Below, piece after piece: positions 10,691-24,700 of a stretch of DNA of 64,000 nucleotides. How positions within the stretch are numbered: the first letter of the stretch is position 1; each line of letters begins with the position of its first letter. The notes below the pieces were generated by a model. That model was not told the DNA's origin. It saw nothing but the letters and a program-made list of their open reading frames with translations, and searched no databases. Source of the DNA: Acorus gramineus (Eukaryota; Streptophyta; Magnoliopsida; Acorales; Acoraceae); assembly GCA_030737835.1 (NCBI GenBank), contig CM060851.1:992001-1056000 (forward strand). The letters run 5' to 3'. The translations under genes were made by a program, and so were the position numbers.

Positions 10691-13600
10691 ATGGAGGAGG
10701 GGACAGAGAAGCCCTTGAAAGTTCTTAGGACCTCTCTGAGGGGGAGGAAGAGGAGATTGGATCCGGAGGAGTTGGACTCCGAATCGGACGGCATTCAGAG
10801 GGTCGTCTACGTACCTGACTCCGGTGGGAAGAGCTTGGTTGTCCGCCGGAAGAGCCCCGTTAAGAGAGAAGCTGGGATTGATAGGAGGAGAGGCAAAGGT
10901 CCCATATTTGGTAGGAAGAGAAGCAGTGACGAGGATTATGAGAAGCCAAAGAGGGGACGGGGACGGCCACCCAAGAAGCTAAGGAGGGGATTGAGGGTGC
11001 AAGGGAAAAGTGTGGTTTTGAAGCCTGAAAAAATGTACATTAGAAGAGGGGTCCGTGAGATTAGGAAGAACTCAGTGTCTTCTCCGAATGTGTCGAGTGG
11101 GGATGTCTCCGAGAGACCCAAATCTCGAGAAAAGAGTGCAAAGAAGCAGTTTTTGGAGAAAAACAGGACCCGAGAACCGGAAGTGGAACCGGTGAAGGCG
11201 GAGGTTACTCCTCCTGTGAAGGGGAGAGAGAATGGGCGGATGACAGAGAAGCAAAACTTGCGGGAGAGGATGAAAGAGATGCTTTTAAGTCTTGGGTGGG
11301 AGATTGATATGAGGCCGAGAAATGGCAAAGATTATGAGGACCAAGTGTATATATCTCCACCCCCGAAGAGGAGGGGGCATTGGTCGATACTTAACGCTTA
11401 CTACGCACTTCTTGAAGAGCATGGATGCACGATCCAGGACGTTGAGGAACAGGTTCTCAATGGGAAGGTTTTGCCATTCATGATCATACCTCGGGAAGAG
11501 CTCGCCTTGTTGAAGCGGAATCAGGTCAAGAAGAGAGTCAGCAAGAAATGGCAGGAACAGCCGGAGAAGAAGGGCAAGGATGGTAGGGGACGTAAAAGAA
11601 AAGCCAAATATGAGGAGAATAGAAAAGATACAAAGCGAAGGAAGGTTAAAGAGGACTATGAGGATGACTCCTTTGTGTCCTCACGGAAAGAGACCTCTAG
11701 AGCTGGCAAGGCCAAGAGGGTTTCTGGTGACAAAGGGCGAGTGTTCCAGGGAAGGCGCTGTAGGTTGTTGGTTCGTGGGTCTAACCAAAATGAGGATGCA
11801 GTGTCAGATGATTATGTACTGTTTGATGGGAAACGGACGGTCCTCTCATGGATGATTGACTTGGGGGTCATTCTGGAGAATGGGAAGGTGAAGTACATGA
11901 ACAGAAGACGCACACGGGCAGTGCATGAGGGTTCGATCACGAGGGATGGCATAAATTGCATGTGCTGCAGTAAGATTGTGACAGTCTCGAAATTTGAAGT
12001 CCACGCGGGAAGCAAGCTTTGTCAGCCCTATGAGAACATTTTCGTGGATGGAGTGGAACATTCTCTTCTCCAGTGTCAACAGGATGCATGGAACAAACAG
12101 GAAGAATCTGAGCGATGTGGTTTCTATACGATAGACACTGGTGGGGATGACCCCAATGATGATACTTGCATCATATGTGGAGATGGTGGGGACTTGATCT
12201 GCTGCGACAGTTGTCCTTCAACTTTCCATCAAAGTTGCTTAGGCATTAAGGTGCGTGATAGTAACCATGGCCCATTTGAGTGATACATTTTTTAGATTTC
12301 ATGAATTTATCAGTCGTTTAGATTGAGAAATTTGTAAGTACTGTGTGCTTTGAGCAGCTTTCATGATCCCTTCTTTAGTATAAACTTTTATCTAGAAAGT
12401 GCTACTTATGCCCTTTTGATTAACCCTGACAAACAAAGGGTTATTCAAAGTTTTAAGGTTTCACTTTTATACCACAATTTTTTTTTTTCAATCCACATGC
12501 TCTCCTAGTGTATAGTTATTTCTATTAATTACCTTATGTAATTAGGAAAACTGCACATTTAACATTTGGTTATATTTATTGCAGGTGCTGCCTTCAGGTG
12601 ATTGGCATTGTCCAAACTGTTCATGCAGATTTTGTGGTGAAGCTGATAGCAGTTCCAATCATGGCAATAGTTTGACTAACTTGCCATTGCGCTCATGTGG
12701 TCAATGTCAGGAAAAATGTATGCACCATCCTCCTCCTGCTTCCATTCTTCATTTTCTCCTGTAGCTTCATAGGTTTTCTTTCACATGTGCTTCTGAGCGA
12801 TGACGACTGAAAAGCTTTGTGGAACTTTTTTTTTCAGTTCACCAAAAGTGCATTTCAGAAGCAAATGGGGTGTCCCGTAGTTCAACCAGTCCTTTTTGTG
12901 GCAAGCACTGCAGAAAAGTAACACCATCTTTTTCATGTTCTTTTTTCATTCCTAAGCCCCAGTTCTAGTTAAAGCTTATATTATGGATTTGGTTGTTTTG
13001 GATAATTTGATACAAAGTGCTACGGAAGTTTAAGAGACGCTTGATTGTCTCTGGGCATACCATTTTCAAGGCTGACTTGCTGGAGACTGGCTTCTCTATC
13101 AGTTGGATGATTTAAGATCATATGCTCGTCAGAGGCATCCTTGGATTTTGATTCAGATCATACTCCTATTGTTTTGATGCCCTGTTTTATGTTACCTATG
13201 GAGGGATCAACAGAATTAAATGCATCCTCTGATTATGTTTGCAGTCTTTTGCCAGCATTTCTATATTATTCAATGAAAAGGAGGGATGGTTGCCGTCTCC
13301 CCTGAAATGGATGAGAACATCTTTTGGGCTTACCTGTCAACTCCCCACCCACAGGCGTCCTACATCTTGAGATATACGAGAACCTTCTTTTCAATAAGCA
13401 CAAACATTTGTGGGAACTTCTAAATGTTGCTGATAAGATCCGTACGGTGTGATGAGACCCCTCCAATTGGAATTTTCGCATTGTGAACCAGTGCCCATCA
13501 TGTGGTTGTCCTACATTTTGAGATATACAAGAACCTGCTTTTCAATAAGCACAAAAATTTGTGGGAATTTCTAAATGCTTCTGATAAGATCCATACTGTG

Positions 13601-16600
13601 TGATGAGACCCCTCCAATTGGAATTTTCGCATTGTGAACCAGTGCCCATCACGTGGTTGTCCTGTGGCCTGGCAGAAGTTTTGAGTTCTTTTACATGCAA
13701 ATTGAAATGAGTCTATTTAAATGGCTCAAAATTTATCACAATTTTCTCTGAAATATATTGATGATGCATGAGCAGGGAAATCTTAGTTTCTAGATACTCA
13801 CCAATTTAACAATTGAGCCCAAAATTATTAACTTCCATAACATGTAATTTGCGTACTGTTTTTGCTTTTGACTCTTAGTTAGAAGGGTAACTTCTGTGCA
13901 TGCTATAATTCATTATATGTCTTTCCTGTCAAACACCCTAATTTCATTTGGCCTCCCTATTTTTGGATCCTATGGGTGGAGCTTAGTTATCCTTTCTATA
14001 TGCCTGCAGCTGTTTGGGAAAGTGCAGAAACTCCTTGGGGTTCAACATCCCCTGGAAGCAGGATTCTCATGGACTCTAATTAAACGTTTTGATGAAGATT
14101 CAAAGGTTTCACTTCCTGGACATGCACTGAGGGCCGAGTGTAATTCTAAGCTTGCGGTTGCACTAACAGTCATGGATGAATGCTTTCTGCCCATAATTGA
14201 CCAGAGAAGTGGCATCAACCTGATACATAATGTTCTTTATAACTGTGGGTAAGCACTCCTGAGCCCGGGTCCTGGTGAACCTTGCTTTCTCTTAATGAAA
14301 TTTTGGCCGCCTAGACAGCTATGTATTTGTTACGTGTTTAAGTTTGTTGGCACTTGCACTATGATAATTGATAACCCATTGCTATATTAATGGTTGTCTG
14401 AAGTCTTTGTCAAAATGTCTGTTGATGTTTGAGTCTGACCATAGAGATTGTTTGATTGTGTGGTGTAATAAGTAGCTACCACATGTTGCCCTTAAACCTA
14501 CTGTAGGCCCATGTAGTTCATTTTTATTTTGGCTCATTAGAAAGTGCAATCACAGATTAAAATTTGCTTTCATTGTGGGATAAGTAGTGATTATTATTCT
14601 TTTATGAGTGCATCATATAAGTCAGTAATAATTTGTATTCATTTGCTTGTTTTGTGTAGGTCGAATTTCAATCGGCTAGATTATAGTGGATTTTACACTA
14701 TGGTTTTGGAGAGGGAGGATGAGATTATATCTGTTGCAACCATTAGGTACATTGCCTAAACTTCTGTAGTTCTGTTTATTGTAAAACTTTTGGAATTCTT
14801 AAAATTTTTTTTTTTCTGGAGTTCTATAAACTTCAAAAGGGGCTACAAGTGTCAAGAGTGGTTTACTCTTAGCTATTTCCTGCATAGTGGGCACTTGAAT
14901 ATAATCATTGCATATTATTTCATTTGTTGGATCTTAAATCTTTGTAGTTTAAAATTATGCGATCAGGCTGTTTCTGACTGAAATCCATTATAATTGGATC
15001 TTTGGGAATGGTATCATTTACCTTTTCCTAAATTCAATTATTGTCTCTTTTCATTTTTCAAAAAATGGAAAAATGAAAATTGCTGCTGAATTTATCGTTA
15101 AGAACTTAGGATTGATGAACAAGAGCCGAGGGAATTGCAAAACCCATTTTAAAGGAATTTTCCAGTTGACAGAAACTTTCTGGTTACATGGAATTTTCTG
15201 GATATCATCAAATGTTTTGTTTTTGTGATCTATATTTTCTTTACCTCTAATTACTATTATTTTATTGTTTGTTTGTTACCAGATCTTGGGGAATGGTTCC
15301 CTTAACTTCTCTTAAATTTGTTTCTTTCGATAACTTTAATGAAAGAATAAAAATGGTACTAGTCAATTTACAGTTTGGTTTTGTTAACAAGGACCTTGGA
15401 ATAGCAAAACTTGGAACTCCTGCTGGCACTAGGCACATAGCTGAAGTCTTTCTTCTAACATTGTGCTCTCTTTTTTCTGTTCAAACAGGATTCATGGAAC
15501 TAGGCTAGCAGAGATGCCCTTCATCGGAACTCGCATTATGTATAGGCGACAAGGGATGTGCAGACGACTTATGAATGCAATTGAAACAGTATGCAATATA
15601 TATTTTATATTTTGGGCTTTGGCCCCTTATTGAATTGTGGAATAGCATAATAAGTTATAGGTTATGGTATGCTCATGCAAATATATGTAAGCAATTTTCC
15701 TTGATTTATTAAAAGTGATTGTACTTGGAAAGGCCTGCCCTTTGTATATTTAGAGTTCATATAGAAGCAGGACGTGTACACTTTATATAGGTTTATCACT
15801 TTGTTTTTGTTTGACCCTTAATGGACTGCCCTTTTAATTACTGTAGTTATTTGGTAGTTTCTCTGTTTGTTTTTGTTAAATGATTGTATTTGGTAGCTTC
15901 TTCGCCTACAGCTTGGTTCAAAGCCTGCTATAGCTTCATCAGGGTTTAAGTTGCGCTGTTTTCCTTCCAGGTCTTGCGCTCACTAAATGTGGAAAAACTG
16001 GTCATACCTGCCATATCTGAGCTCTTTGATACATGGACTATGATGTTTGGTTTCAAGCCACTTGAGGAGACACACAAACAAGAGATGAAGTCAATAAGCA
16101 TGCTGGTGTTCCCCTTCACGGATATGTTACATAAACCACTTCTAAAAAAAGATTTAGATGAAGAAAGTCCAATGCCCATTGCAGGTAATGTTCTCTATTA
16201 TGAAGAAACCTCCCTGGGTGAGCACGCGATTGTCCCTGGGAAATCTCAACCTTTGGTTAACGAGAAGTGTGTGTTTCTTGTTTTAATTTAAAAATCTCAC
16301 TCATGTAATTAAGGATTCGTATCCAGTCCTCAGTTGTGTGGGATTCAAAATCTTGGCAACTCCTCATTAATTGTGTAGGATTGAAAATCTTTGCAACTTC
16401 TTAGTTAATTGTGAGGAGTTGGTTCACATTTTTTTAAAATGAAAATGGTTGGTTCATATTCCCATACCAAAAAAATGCACAGTTTTAATTGAGCAGTTGG
16501 TTTTATTACCAAAAAAGAAATATTCATCTTCCCAATAAAATTCAAACTTGTAAATCTGAGCAACTTGTCTTCCAAAAAAATCACTTCTAATCATGTATTA

Positions 16601-19573
16601 TTGCCATCCAAATTAAATACAGAATTACATATCAAATTCTTAAAAAATTAGTAATTGAATTACTCGCCAAGTCTTACTGTTATTTTTTCTTCTCCTCTTA
16701 TGTGTGTGTTTTGCACATGCTTACATGAGTGTGCTTTATGTGTACCATCTTATAATATCAAATCATTAGTCATTTTATGTTTAACTTCTGTATTTGTAGA
16801 TGGGAAGAAAACGGAAGTCAAAAGCAGCACTAAACCTGAGATGGCAAATAATTCCAATGTGCTTCCCCCCTCTGGCCATGATTCCCATTCATTAGATAAA
16901 ATGTGCGAATTGCATCAGCCTACAGTTAAAATTGTGGATGATGGAGCTATATCTGATGACCAGAAGGTTAATGATCATTCTGGAATGGAAACCAAGTCTT
17001 ACACTGGTTCTGTTGATTCACACCTTCAGACGCTTCATGGTGGTATATTGAACCACAGTCATGAAGTAAAAATTGAAACTGATGGCATCCAACCCATCAA
17101 TGAATCTGGGGATGCCGATGTTTTCGGTGGAAAATCTGTACATGGTAAGGCTGAACATCCAGATGGGGTCCCGGAGGCCAATCCTGATGAAGCTACTCAT
17201 CTCAATAGCTCCGAGCTCCAGACAGCTGGTCCTGTGCCAGACGGTCAGTCATCCAAAGAGAGTTTTCATGCAGTAACAGTTGATGCTGCTGACACCAAAC
17301 CTGAATATCGCGCTCCCGAGGAGGCATCTGGAAATCATACTTCTGGCGCTATCTCTGATGCTTCTATTCTTGTGGCAAGTGACTCTCTCTTTGCTTCTCA
17401 TATTGAGCTTGAAGCAAAAGTGGTAGAAGATTCTAGACACACTGCCATTGAGGACTCATCATTCCAAGTTGATAATGGAGAAAAAGATGAAGTCTTCTCC
17501 CATTCTTCTGTTGTGGTGGCTAATCTTTCCCATACAGCATGCCTTGAATTTGAAATCAGGGATGGTATGAACGCTGGGCATTATGCTAGTAAGACTTCAT
17601 CTGAGAAATTTGACGATACCAGTGTGGAAAATAAAGCGCTCTCTGATTGTTATGTTGCAGTGGGGAATGAATTTCGTACAGTTTGTCCTAATGAGGTAAA
17701 TGTTACAATGGGTGAAGACTCTGTACACCATCCAGATGGGGTTCTGGAGGCCAATCCTGATGAAGCTACTTGTCTCAATAGCTCCGAGCTCCTGACAGCT
17801 GGTCCTGTGCCAGACGGTCAGTCATCCGAAGAGAGTTTCCACACTGCCACTGAGGACTCATCATTCCAAGTTGATAATGGAGAAAAAGATGAAGTCTTCT
17901 CCCATTTTTCTGTTGTGGTGGCTAATCTTTCCCACACAGCGTGCCCTGAATTTGAAATCAGGGATGGTATGAACTCTGGGCATTATGCTAGTAAGACTTC
18001 ATCCGAGAAATTTGATGATACCAGTGTGGAAAATAAAGCGCTCTCTCATTGTTATGTTGCAGTGGGGAATGAATTTTGTACAGTGTGTCCCAATGATGTA
18101 AATGTTACAATGGGTGAAGACTCTGTACACCATCCAGATGGGGTCCTGGAGACCAATCCTGATGAAGCTTCCCATCTCAATAGCTCCGAGCTCCTGACAG
18201 CTGGTCCTGTGCCAGACGGTCAGTCATCCGAAGAGAGTTTTCATGCAGTAACAGTTGATGCTGCTGACACCAAACCTGAATATCGCGCTTCCGAGGAGGC
18301 ATCTGGAAATCATACTTCTGGCGTTATCTCTGATTCTTCTATTCTTGTGGCGAGTGAATCTCTCCCTGCTTCTCATAATGAGCTTGAAGCAGCAGTGGGG
18401 GAAGATTCTGGACACACTGCCATGGGAGACTCATCATTCCAAGTTGATAATGGTATAAATGATGAAGTCTTCTCCCATTCTTCAGTTCTGGTGGCTAATC
18501 TTTCCCATACCGCATGTCCTGAATTTGAAACCAGTGATGGTATGAACTCTGGACATTATGCTAGTAAGACTTCATCAGAGAAATTTGATGATACCAGTGT
18601 GGAAAATAAAGCGCCCTCTCATAGTTATGTTGCAGTGGGTTATGAATTTTGTACAGTTTGTCCCAATGAGGTAAATGTTACAATGGGTGAAGACCCTGTA
18701 CACCATGAGTTAATTAACACTCTAAGAGTAAATAATGAAGTGGCTTTTGCTGAAGATGGTTCTTCCGGTGGGGGCTCTGGTGACAATACTATGGTGCCCA
18801 CTATGTGTTCCCGTAGTTCAGTGAACATTGAATCTTCTGCAGCTGTTTCAGTTGAACTTGACACATATGCAGGCAATGAATGTATGGTAGATGGTATGCA
18901 TGAGAACAAAGCCATTGCTGCTGTTGCCACCACTGTTGCGGCTACTGAACAAGCTGTTGATACTGCCATGGTACATGTTCCATCATCAGATACTGCTTCT
19001 GGAGAAAAAGCTCAAGTTTCTTCTGGCAATTTCTCGTCTCTTGACCCTCAAACTGAAATTCAAATATCTAGCACTGTTTGTGAGCATAATGTTCCAGACT
19101 CAGATGGGAGTGTTGCTCATGATGACTCCAAATTGCTGGATGAAACAAAGCACACCAATAGTACTTCTGAGATGCATATCAATGATAAGCACACATTAAC
19201 AAACGGATGTCTTGAATCTCCGGTTCAAAAGGTTAGCACCTGTTTGTCTGGTGAGGGTACAGAGCTTGACCATCGGGAAACAAACAATCAAGGAATTGGT
19301 CTTGAACATAATTCTTGTACTCTGACTGTGAGACATGTGCAAAATCACGTAGAATCGAAATCAATTGTGGCTGATGCAGATCTTCATATTGACAAGGGTG
19401 AAGTTTTGCATGGTGCTCAGCTGGAAATTGAAGCAACAATGGTTAATCACATCGATTCAACTCGTCTTTGTGATGATGGTGCACGTGATTTAAATGGCCT
19501 GAAAGATAAAGCAGTTTCTATGGAATCTGATGTCTGTGCTTCTGTAGGGGATGAGAGACTTTCATATCGCTGA
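10691..19573 (+). CDS. PHD-finger/GNAT-domain chromatin protein, IDM1 class
   Basis: Eight exons: 10691-12250, 12585-12717, 12838-12917, 14010-14248, 14660-14746, 15489-15588, 15971-16184, 16800-19573. Phases close and give 1728 aa. The N-terminus is basic with an AT-hook ([10 protein letters not shown], near residue 86). A Tify-like module ([17 protein letters not shown] and [17 protein letters not shown]) precedes a PHD finger, [16 protein letters not shown]...DWHCPNCSC, split by intron 1. A second Cys/His finger ([13 protein letters not shown]...CGKHC) follows, then a GNAT fold across exons 4-6 ([35 protein letters not shown]). Arabidopsis IDM1/ROS4 belongs to this class: it binds histone H3 and methylated DNA, acetylates H3 and promotes demethylation. 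The last exon adds about 925 residues of acidic Ser/Asp-rich, probably disordered sequence. The start is the first ATG in frame with the conserved region. Several paralogues exist in plants, so no symbol is given. Confidence 0.88.
13358..13659. repeat. 151-bp tandem duplication in intron 3 of the PHD/GNAT gene
   Basis: Copies 13358-13508 and 13509-13659 both contain ttgagatatac(g/a)agaacct and gatgagacccctccaattgg and end ccatca(t/c)gtggttg. They differ at few positions. There is no coding potential; this may be part of an unrecognised transposon insertion. Confidence 0.9.
17156..18703 (+). repeat. Three in-frame tandem coding repeats in the last exon
   Basis: Copy 1 is 17156-17728 (573 bp, 191 codons), copy 2 is 17729-18130 (402 bp, 134 codons) and copy 3 is 18131-18703 (573 bp). 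Each begins HPDGV.E.NPDEA and ends [10 protein letters not shown]. Copy 2 lacks an internal 57-codon block (after SSEESFH) present in copies 1 and 3. All lengths are multiples of three, so the frame is kept. Repeats contain [16 protein letters not shown] and [21 protein letters not shown]. The high DNA identity indicates recent duplication. Confidence 0.95.
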
Positions 19574-21745
19574 GTTACTGTGTGCAAGTCATGAATCCAG
19601 TTCCCAAGCATCTGATGCAAGTTCTGCATGGCAGGCCACATTGTCATGTTTTTCATGTTTCTTGTAGGGATGGTGTTTGTAGAATACTCAGGTGGTCACT
19701 CGATCTGACAAATTGTTGTTGGTTCAGGTCAACTCTTCTTTTAATCTTATCATGGATAATGTGCAGTCGTGCCTATCCAGCTACTATTTGTACCATATTA
19801 ACGCATCAGTTTCTGAGGAATAGCAGATTCCTTCATGTTTTTTCCATCTACATCAGATCTCAGTTTATTATAGCAAGTGCTACGGCATGTTGATTTGGCT
19901 TAACTGTCAGGTTTTTGTTGGACACATTTTGCTGTGCTCAATCTTGGTCAAGTATCACGCATCAGTATCCACAGAGTGGTGTATCTAACGGTAAGGGCAT
20001 TATATGTGGTTATTTTCTTTCTCTTGAATACTGACTTAGTGCATATGAATATCTCATTGGTTTGAGATGTCATTTGCTATGCAAACATGCTAGTCGTTAT
20101 TTAAATATTGACGAAATGTTCTTTTGATCTAGTTCTAGTAAACTGGGTGTTTTTCATTTATGTATAGCTCTTTAATAGGCATTGATCAGTATGTGACTGT
20201 CAATAATAATGATCAATGTTTCTTTTCAAGACTAATGATAGATTAAAGTCCAGCCTGTTCTTCAGAAAAGAAAAAAAAAGGTCTAATAATGAGCAATTTG
20301 TATTTTGCTTGTAAATAAATATGTAATTGATCGTTCTTTGGATTAAAAAAGTGAGAATCGATATATCAGATGGACCTGTTGAATACTTAAAACAGTGTAG
20401 TTCAAAAAGAAATAATGATATCCATCAAATATTCTTCTTTAGGAAAAAATATAAAGTGCATGATGATTAAAATATATTTCTTGAATTTTCATGCAGGCTA
20501 GGCTGGAATTGGAGAAGCTGAAGTAGTCAGGCAACTTTTTAGGTATTCATGTAACAAATGTGTGTATATAGAAAATGACTACAGCTGCTGCTGCATCTTG
20601 TAGCAGCTTGTCCAATGTGAGTACAGAAGCTTCATCGAACAATCCAAATCTACGTGTGGAGTTACATTTTCCTGCTTATGTTTCTCTCTTTTTTTTGTTT
20701 GACCAACTGAACTTCACAGCATTTTTGTTTTGATTCTTGTGCAGGGGAAACACTGACCCTGAATAGCTTTTTCTCCTCTTTCTAAATTAACAGGTAGGAA
20801 CTTGACTCAAGGAACGATTGGAGGATATTTTTCGTTCGATCTTGAGATGCTAGGTTTTATACATTGAAATTTTTTTTCCCTTTTTGGAGATCTTGTAATA
20901 TATGAATCTTACATTAAGCTAATGAAGCTAATCATTTTGGAGAAAATGAATCCATGTTTGAATTTTGTTGGCCACTTAAACAGACTCTCTCTCTCTCTCT
21001 CTTTTGATCTTTGTAATATAGAACTTAAACTCCCAAACATTTACATGTATTTTTATGGGGAATTTTCTTTTTTTACATAGTTCATGTGAAAAAATTATAA
21101 TTTTCTTTTTTTTTTACCTTTCTTTTGTGGTAAGATGTCCTCTGACCCCTAGGAAAATGTTGACCCAATTATTTTGACAGTTCAATTACATGTTTTTATT
21201 TATTTTTTAAATAGTAAACATTATTTAATAAAATATATGTTTTAATAAAAAATGTATATAGTTTTATTTTGAGTTGAATGAATCTATTTTTAGTAAGTAT
21301 AAATTTTTTATAACGAGGTTGTTTGATTTTTAACGAGAATATGAGATTGTATTTTAGATTGTAAAAGAATCGTGTAACAGGATATCAATTTAGTCAGTCA
21401 TCAGTGTTGACTAAAACTAATGAGATTGAACAGAATATCAACTGTTTTTTAATATTGTATTTCAATTTATTTATTTTTGAATAAATCTAAAAAAAAAAAC
21501 AATTCTTTCATTATTGTCTTCAAGTCACCCCAAATATTAGCATCACATTAATTCATTTAAATGAACGGCTGTGATGCACAGTGAATCTGAGGAAGTGAAA
21601 TCAAACGGTCCTTAACAACAAACACAAAACCACAATCGCCAGATATCGTCACCCCTCTACTTCCCAACAAAACAAGAGCGTAAACAATATCAAACCCGAA
21701 CCACATAAAAATCCAAACTTTTCTCTCTCATCGCCGCCTCGTCAG
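19574..21745. other. 3' UTR of the PHD/GNAT gene, then intergenic DNA and promoter of the IGPD gene
   Basis: The first ~1.3 kb reads like 3' UTR and may contain introns: an acceptor-like gcag at about 20495 is followed by a short open frame ARLELEKLK-stop, which could be an alternative last exon. The stretch 20930-21540 is AT-rich with a CT microsatellite (about 20985-21002) and no genes. The stretch 21600-21745 is the 5' leader of the IGPD gene. Confidence 0.45.
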
Positions 21746-24700
21746 ATGGAATCCATCGCCGTCGCCGCCTCAACATCCCTTCTTAAGACATCCAAATCTA
21801 GGGTTTCTTCTCCTTCTACGGTTAGGGTTCCTCCTCCGGCTCTCCTTCCTTGCCCAACAAGAAGCCCCATCCATCTCCAACGCCGGCGGATGGACCCCCT
21901 CGTGTTCACCCCTTGCGCCGCCAACTCTTCCGGGGTTCCCGAATCAGGTCTCTTTTGCTCTTCTTCTGTTTAGAGAAAGAGAGAGAGGGATTCTTTGTTT
22001 GTGACGTTTGTGTGTGTGTGTGTGTTGTTTGGTTGATGTGATCAGTGAATCGGATTGGGGAGGTTGAGAGGGTGACGAAGGAGACGGACGTGAAAGTGAG
22101 ACTGGATTTGGACGGGATGGGTGCCTCCGACTGCGATACGGGGATTCCGTTCCTTGATCACATGCTTGATGTGAGTTCTTTGTTTCAAAATCTTCTTTTT
22201 CGATTCAAAGTTCAAATCTTTCGATCACTGGCTGCGATTGTTGCATGAATTTTATGTAATACCATGATCGTGTGTCTGTTTTGCGTATTAATTGTTGAAT
22301 TTCTTTTTGTTTCCCTTTTGAAAAATGTTGTCTTGCTCACTCCATTTGGAAGTAAGAAAGTGTTGGTTGTTGGGGTTGTAATTGAAATGGAAGGAAAAAT
22401 TAGATATGGGTAGGATTTAAAGTACGACGACTCATTTATTGTATGGATGTCAAGGGAAGTGAACGAGATGAGTCACCCATCTTATGTTTTGGTCTCCCTG
22501 TTGTCATGACTGCATTGGTGTAAGGAATTCACTTTTCTTCTGGAGGTCAGGCTTCTAGGAACTTTCATATGTTTTTCATTTAAATAAAACACCACTAAAA
22601 GAGTTGAAGAGAATGTGTTTTGTTGCCCTTTGGCTTGCTATAATTAGGGCCGAGCGTGCTGTCACAATTTTTGAGTTGTTTGTCCTTTACAGGTTACCAA
22701 TATTTTTTCAGCATTTGATTAACTGAAGTGCACTAGAATTTACATGACAAGTTGTACATTGCAATACCCATCTTAGATTACCACAAATCATAAGTTGATC
22801 TTCAGATGACTAAACCAGTTCGTATGTGTCAGCAACTTGCATCACATGGACTTTTCGATGTGCACGTAAAGGCTCGTGGTGATATCCATATTGATGATCA
22901 TCATACAAATGAAGATGTTGCTCTTGCTATAGGAACAGTAAATTCTTTATTGTCATTTCTCTCACTCACCATTCATTGTATTTTATGCAAAGTTTCTTCT
23001 TGATTTATGTGACCTAGATGTCCAGTCTTGCAGGCATTGCTCAAGGCACTTGGGGATAGGAAAGGAATCAATCGATTTGGAAATTTTTCGGCTCCACTCG
23101 ATGAAGCTGCTGTGAATGTTATACTGGTAAAATCCTTGTTCTGTATTTTATAATAGCCCCTTAGAGATGAAGGGTGAGGATAAATAAGTACTACTGCAAC
23201 GACAACTGACTAACCTTATCCTATCTATTTATGCTAAATCTTTATAGAGTTCAAGGAAGGTGTTATCATATGGTATATTTTACTTGTATCTACTTAAGAA
23301 AATTTGGAATTATCCTTTTTTTTATTATCAATAAAAATTACAGGCTGTGAGCTGCCATTTATCCTTTAAAAAAACATATCGAAATAAACATAGGATGTGG
23401 TATACATTCACTGGTATCTTTGTCCCAATATTTAATATTTTCCCATCCTTGCCAATATTGATCCAGGATTTATCAGGACGTCCACATTTGACTTATGATC
23501 TGTGCATTCCCACCGAAAGAGTTGGAACCTATGACACTCAGGTATTTATCCTTTCTTCTTTATTACTGGAAAATATAATAGTTATTCCTTCTTTATTATT
23601 GGAAAATATAATAGTTATTCCTTTTAAGTGAGGCTTGTGCATTTCTTCTTTAATACAAGTAAAATTGGTGCATGGATGTTATTAAATCCTTTCATTTGTT
23701 TCTTCGTAGTTTTTTTTTTTTTTTGTCTTATTGCCACTAAAGGAAGAACTCTTTTCAATAATCTTTCATTTATAATGTGTTTCTCATCAACTTGCATTGC
23801 TTGTTGGGTTCAACCTAATGAGGCACACTGACCATCTCTATTATGGTTCTTATATATTTCTAATGAGTTAATTTTGATTGAATGAGATAAATAAAAGTCA
23901 TAATTTTTTTTGTATTTGTCAAATGCTGAATGATGATTACTCCACAGTCAACACGATATTTACCTCTTTTTTGTGCCTAGTGTTTTACCACCAGGGCGCA
24001 CAGTTTTGATGAAGTGCACAGGCAACATGAACAGTATCCTGTTACTTGATTAATTTTCTTGGACATAATAACAAGGAAAATATAATAGATTACTTTCATG
24101 CGGGTACTTCCGAATTAAAGTACTAACAAATTTGGTTGATGTTGTAGCTTGAGAATCCTCTTGATATTCGAGTTGGATGCTAGGGCCATATTATGATAAA
24201 TGGATTCATGACTGGTGTTAACATCTGTAGTGTTCTAACTTATAACTCTTTTCCTAAAAAATACATTATTTAAATATACTGATGCACATGGTCCCCAACA
24301 TTGTTTACCAGCTTGTGGAGCACTTCTTTCAGTCTCTCGTAAATACCTCTGGAATGACCCTTCACATTCGCCAGGTATGTGATGCATACAATATACAATG
24401 ACCATTTCATATTCTGAAATGGAGGTCTCGATAATGGATTATCCCTATGCGCCTTCTTAGGGAGATAATGCATTAGATGATTAGTCTGAAAGTAGGAACT
24501 TTTGTATGTTCTAAATAATTTGCTTTCCTGTACTTCTTTATATGATGGTTGACCAGCTTGCGGGGAAAAATTCTCACCACATAATCGAGGCGACATTCAA
24601 AGCTTTTGCAAGAGCCCTTCGACAAGCAACTGAATATGATTTGCGCCGTCGTGGTTCTGTGCCCAGGTCTGCAAAATTTTCTTCCAGTGTATTGTATATT

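Noticed and set aside
22806-22832. Upstream extension of IGPD exon 3 (MTKPVRMCQ)
   Set aside because: The family joins ...HMLD directly to QLASHG; using the acceptor at 22832 restores this, so the extension is intron.
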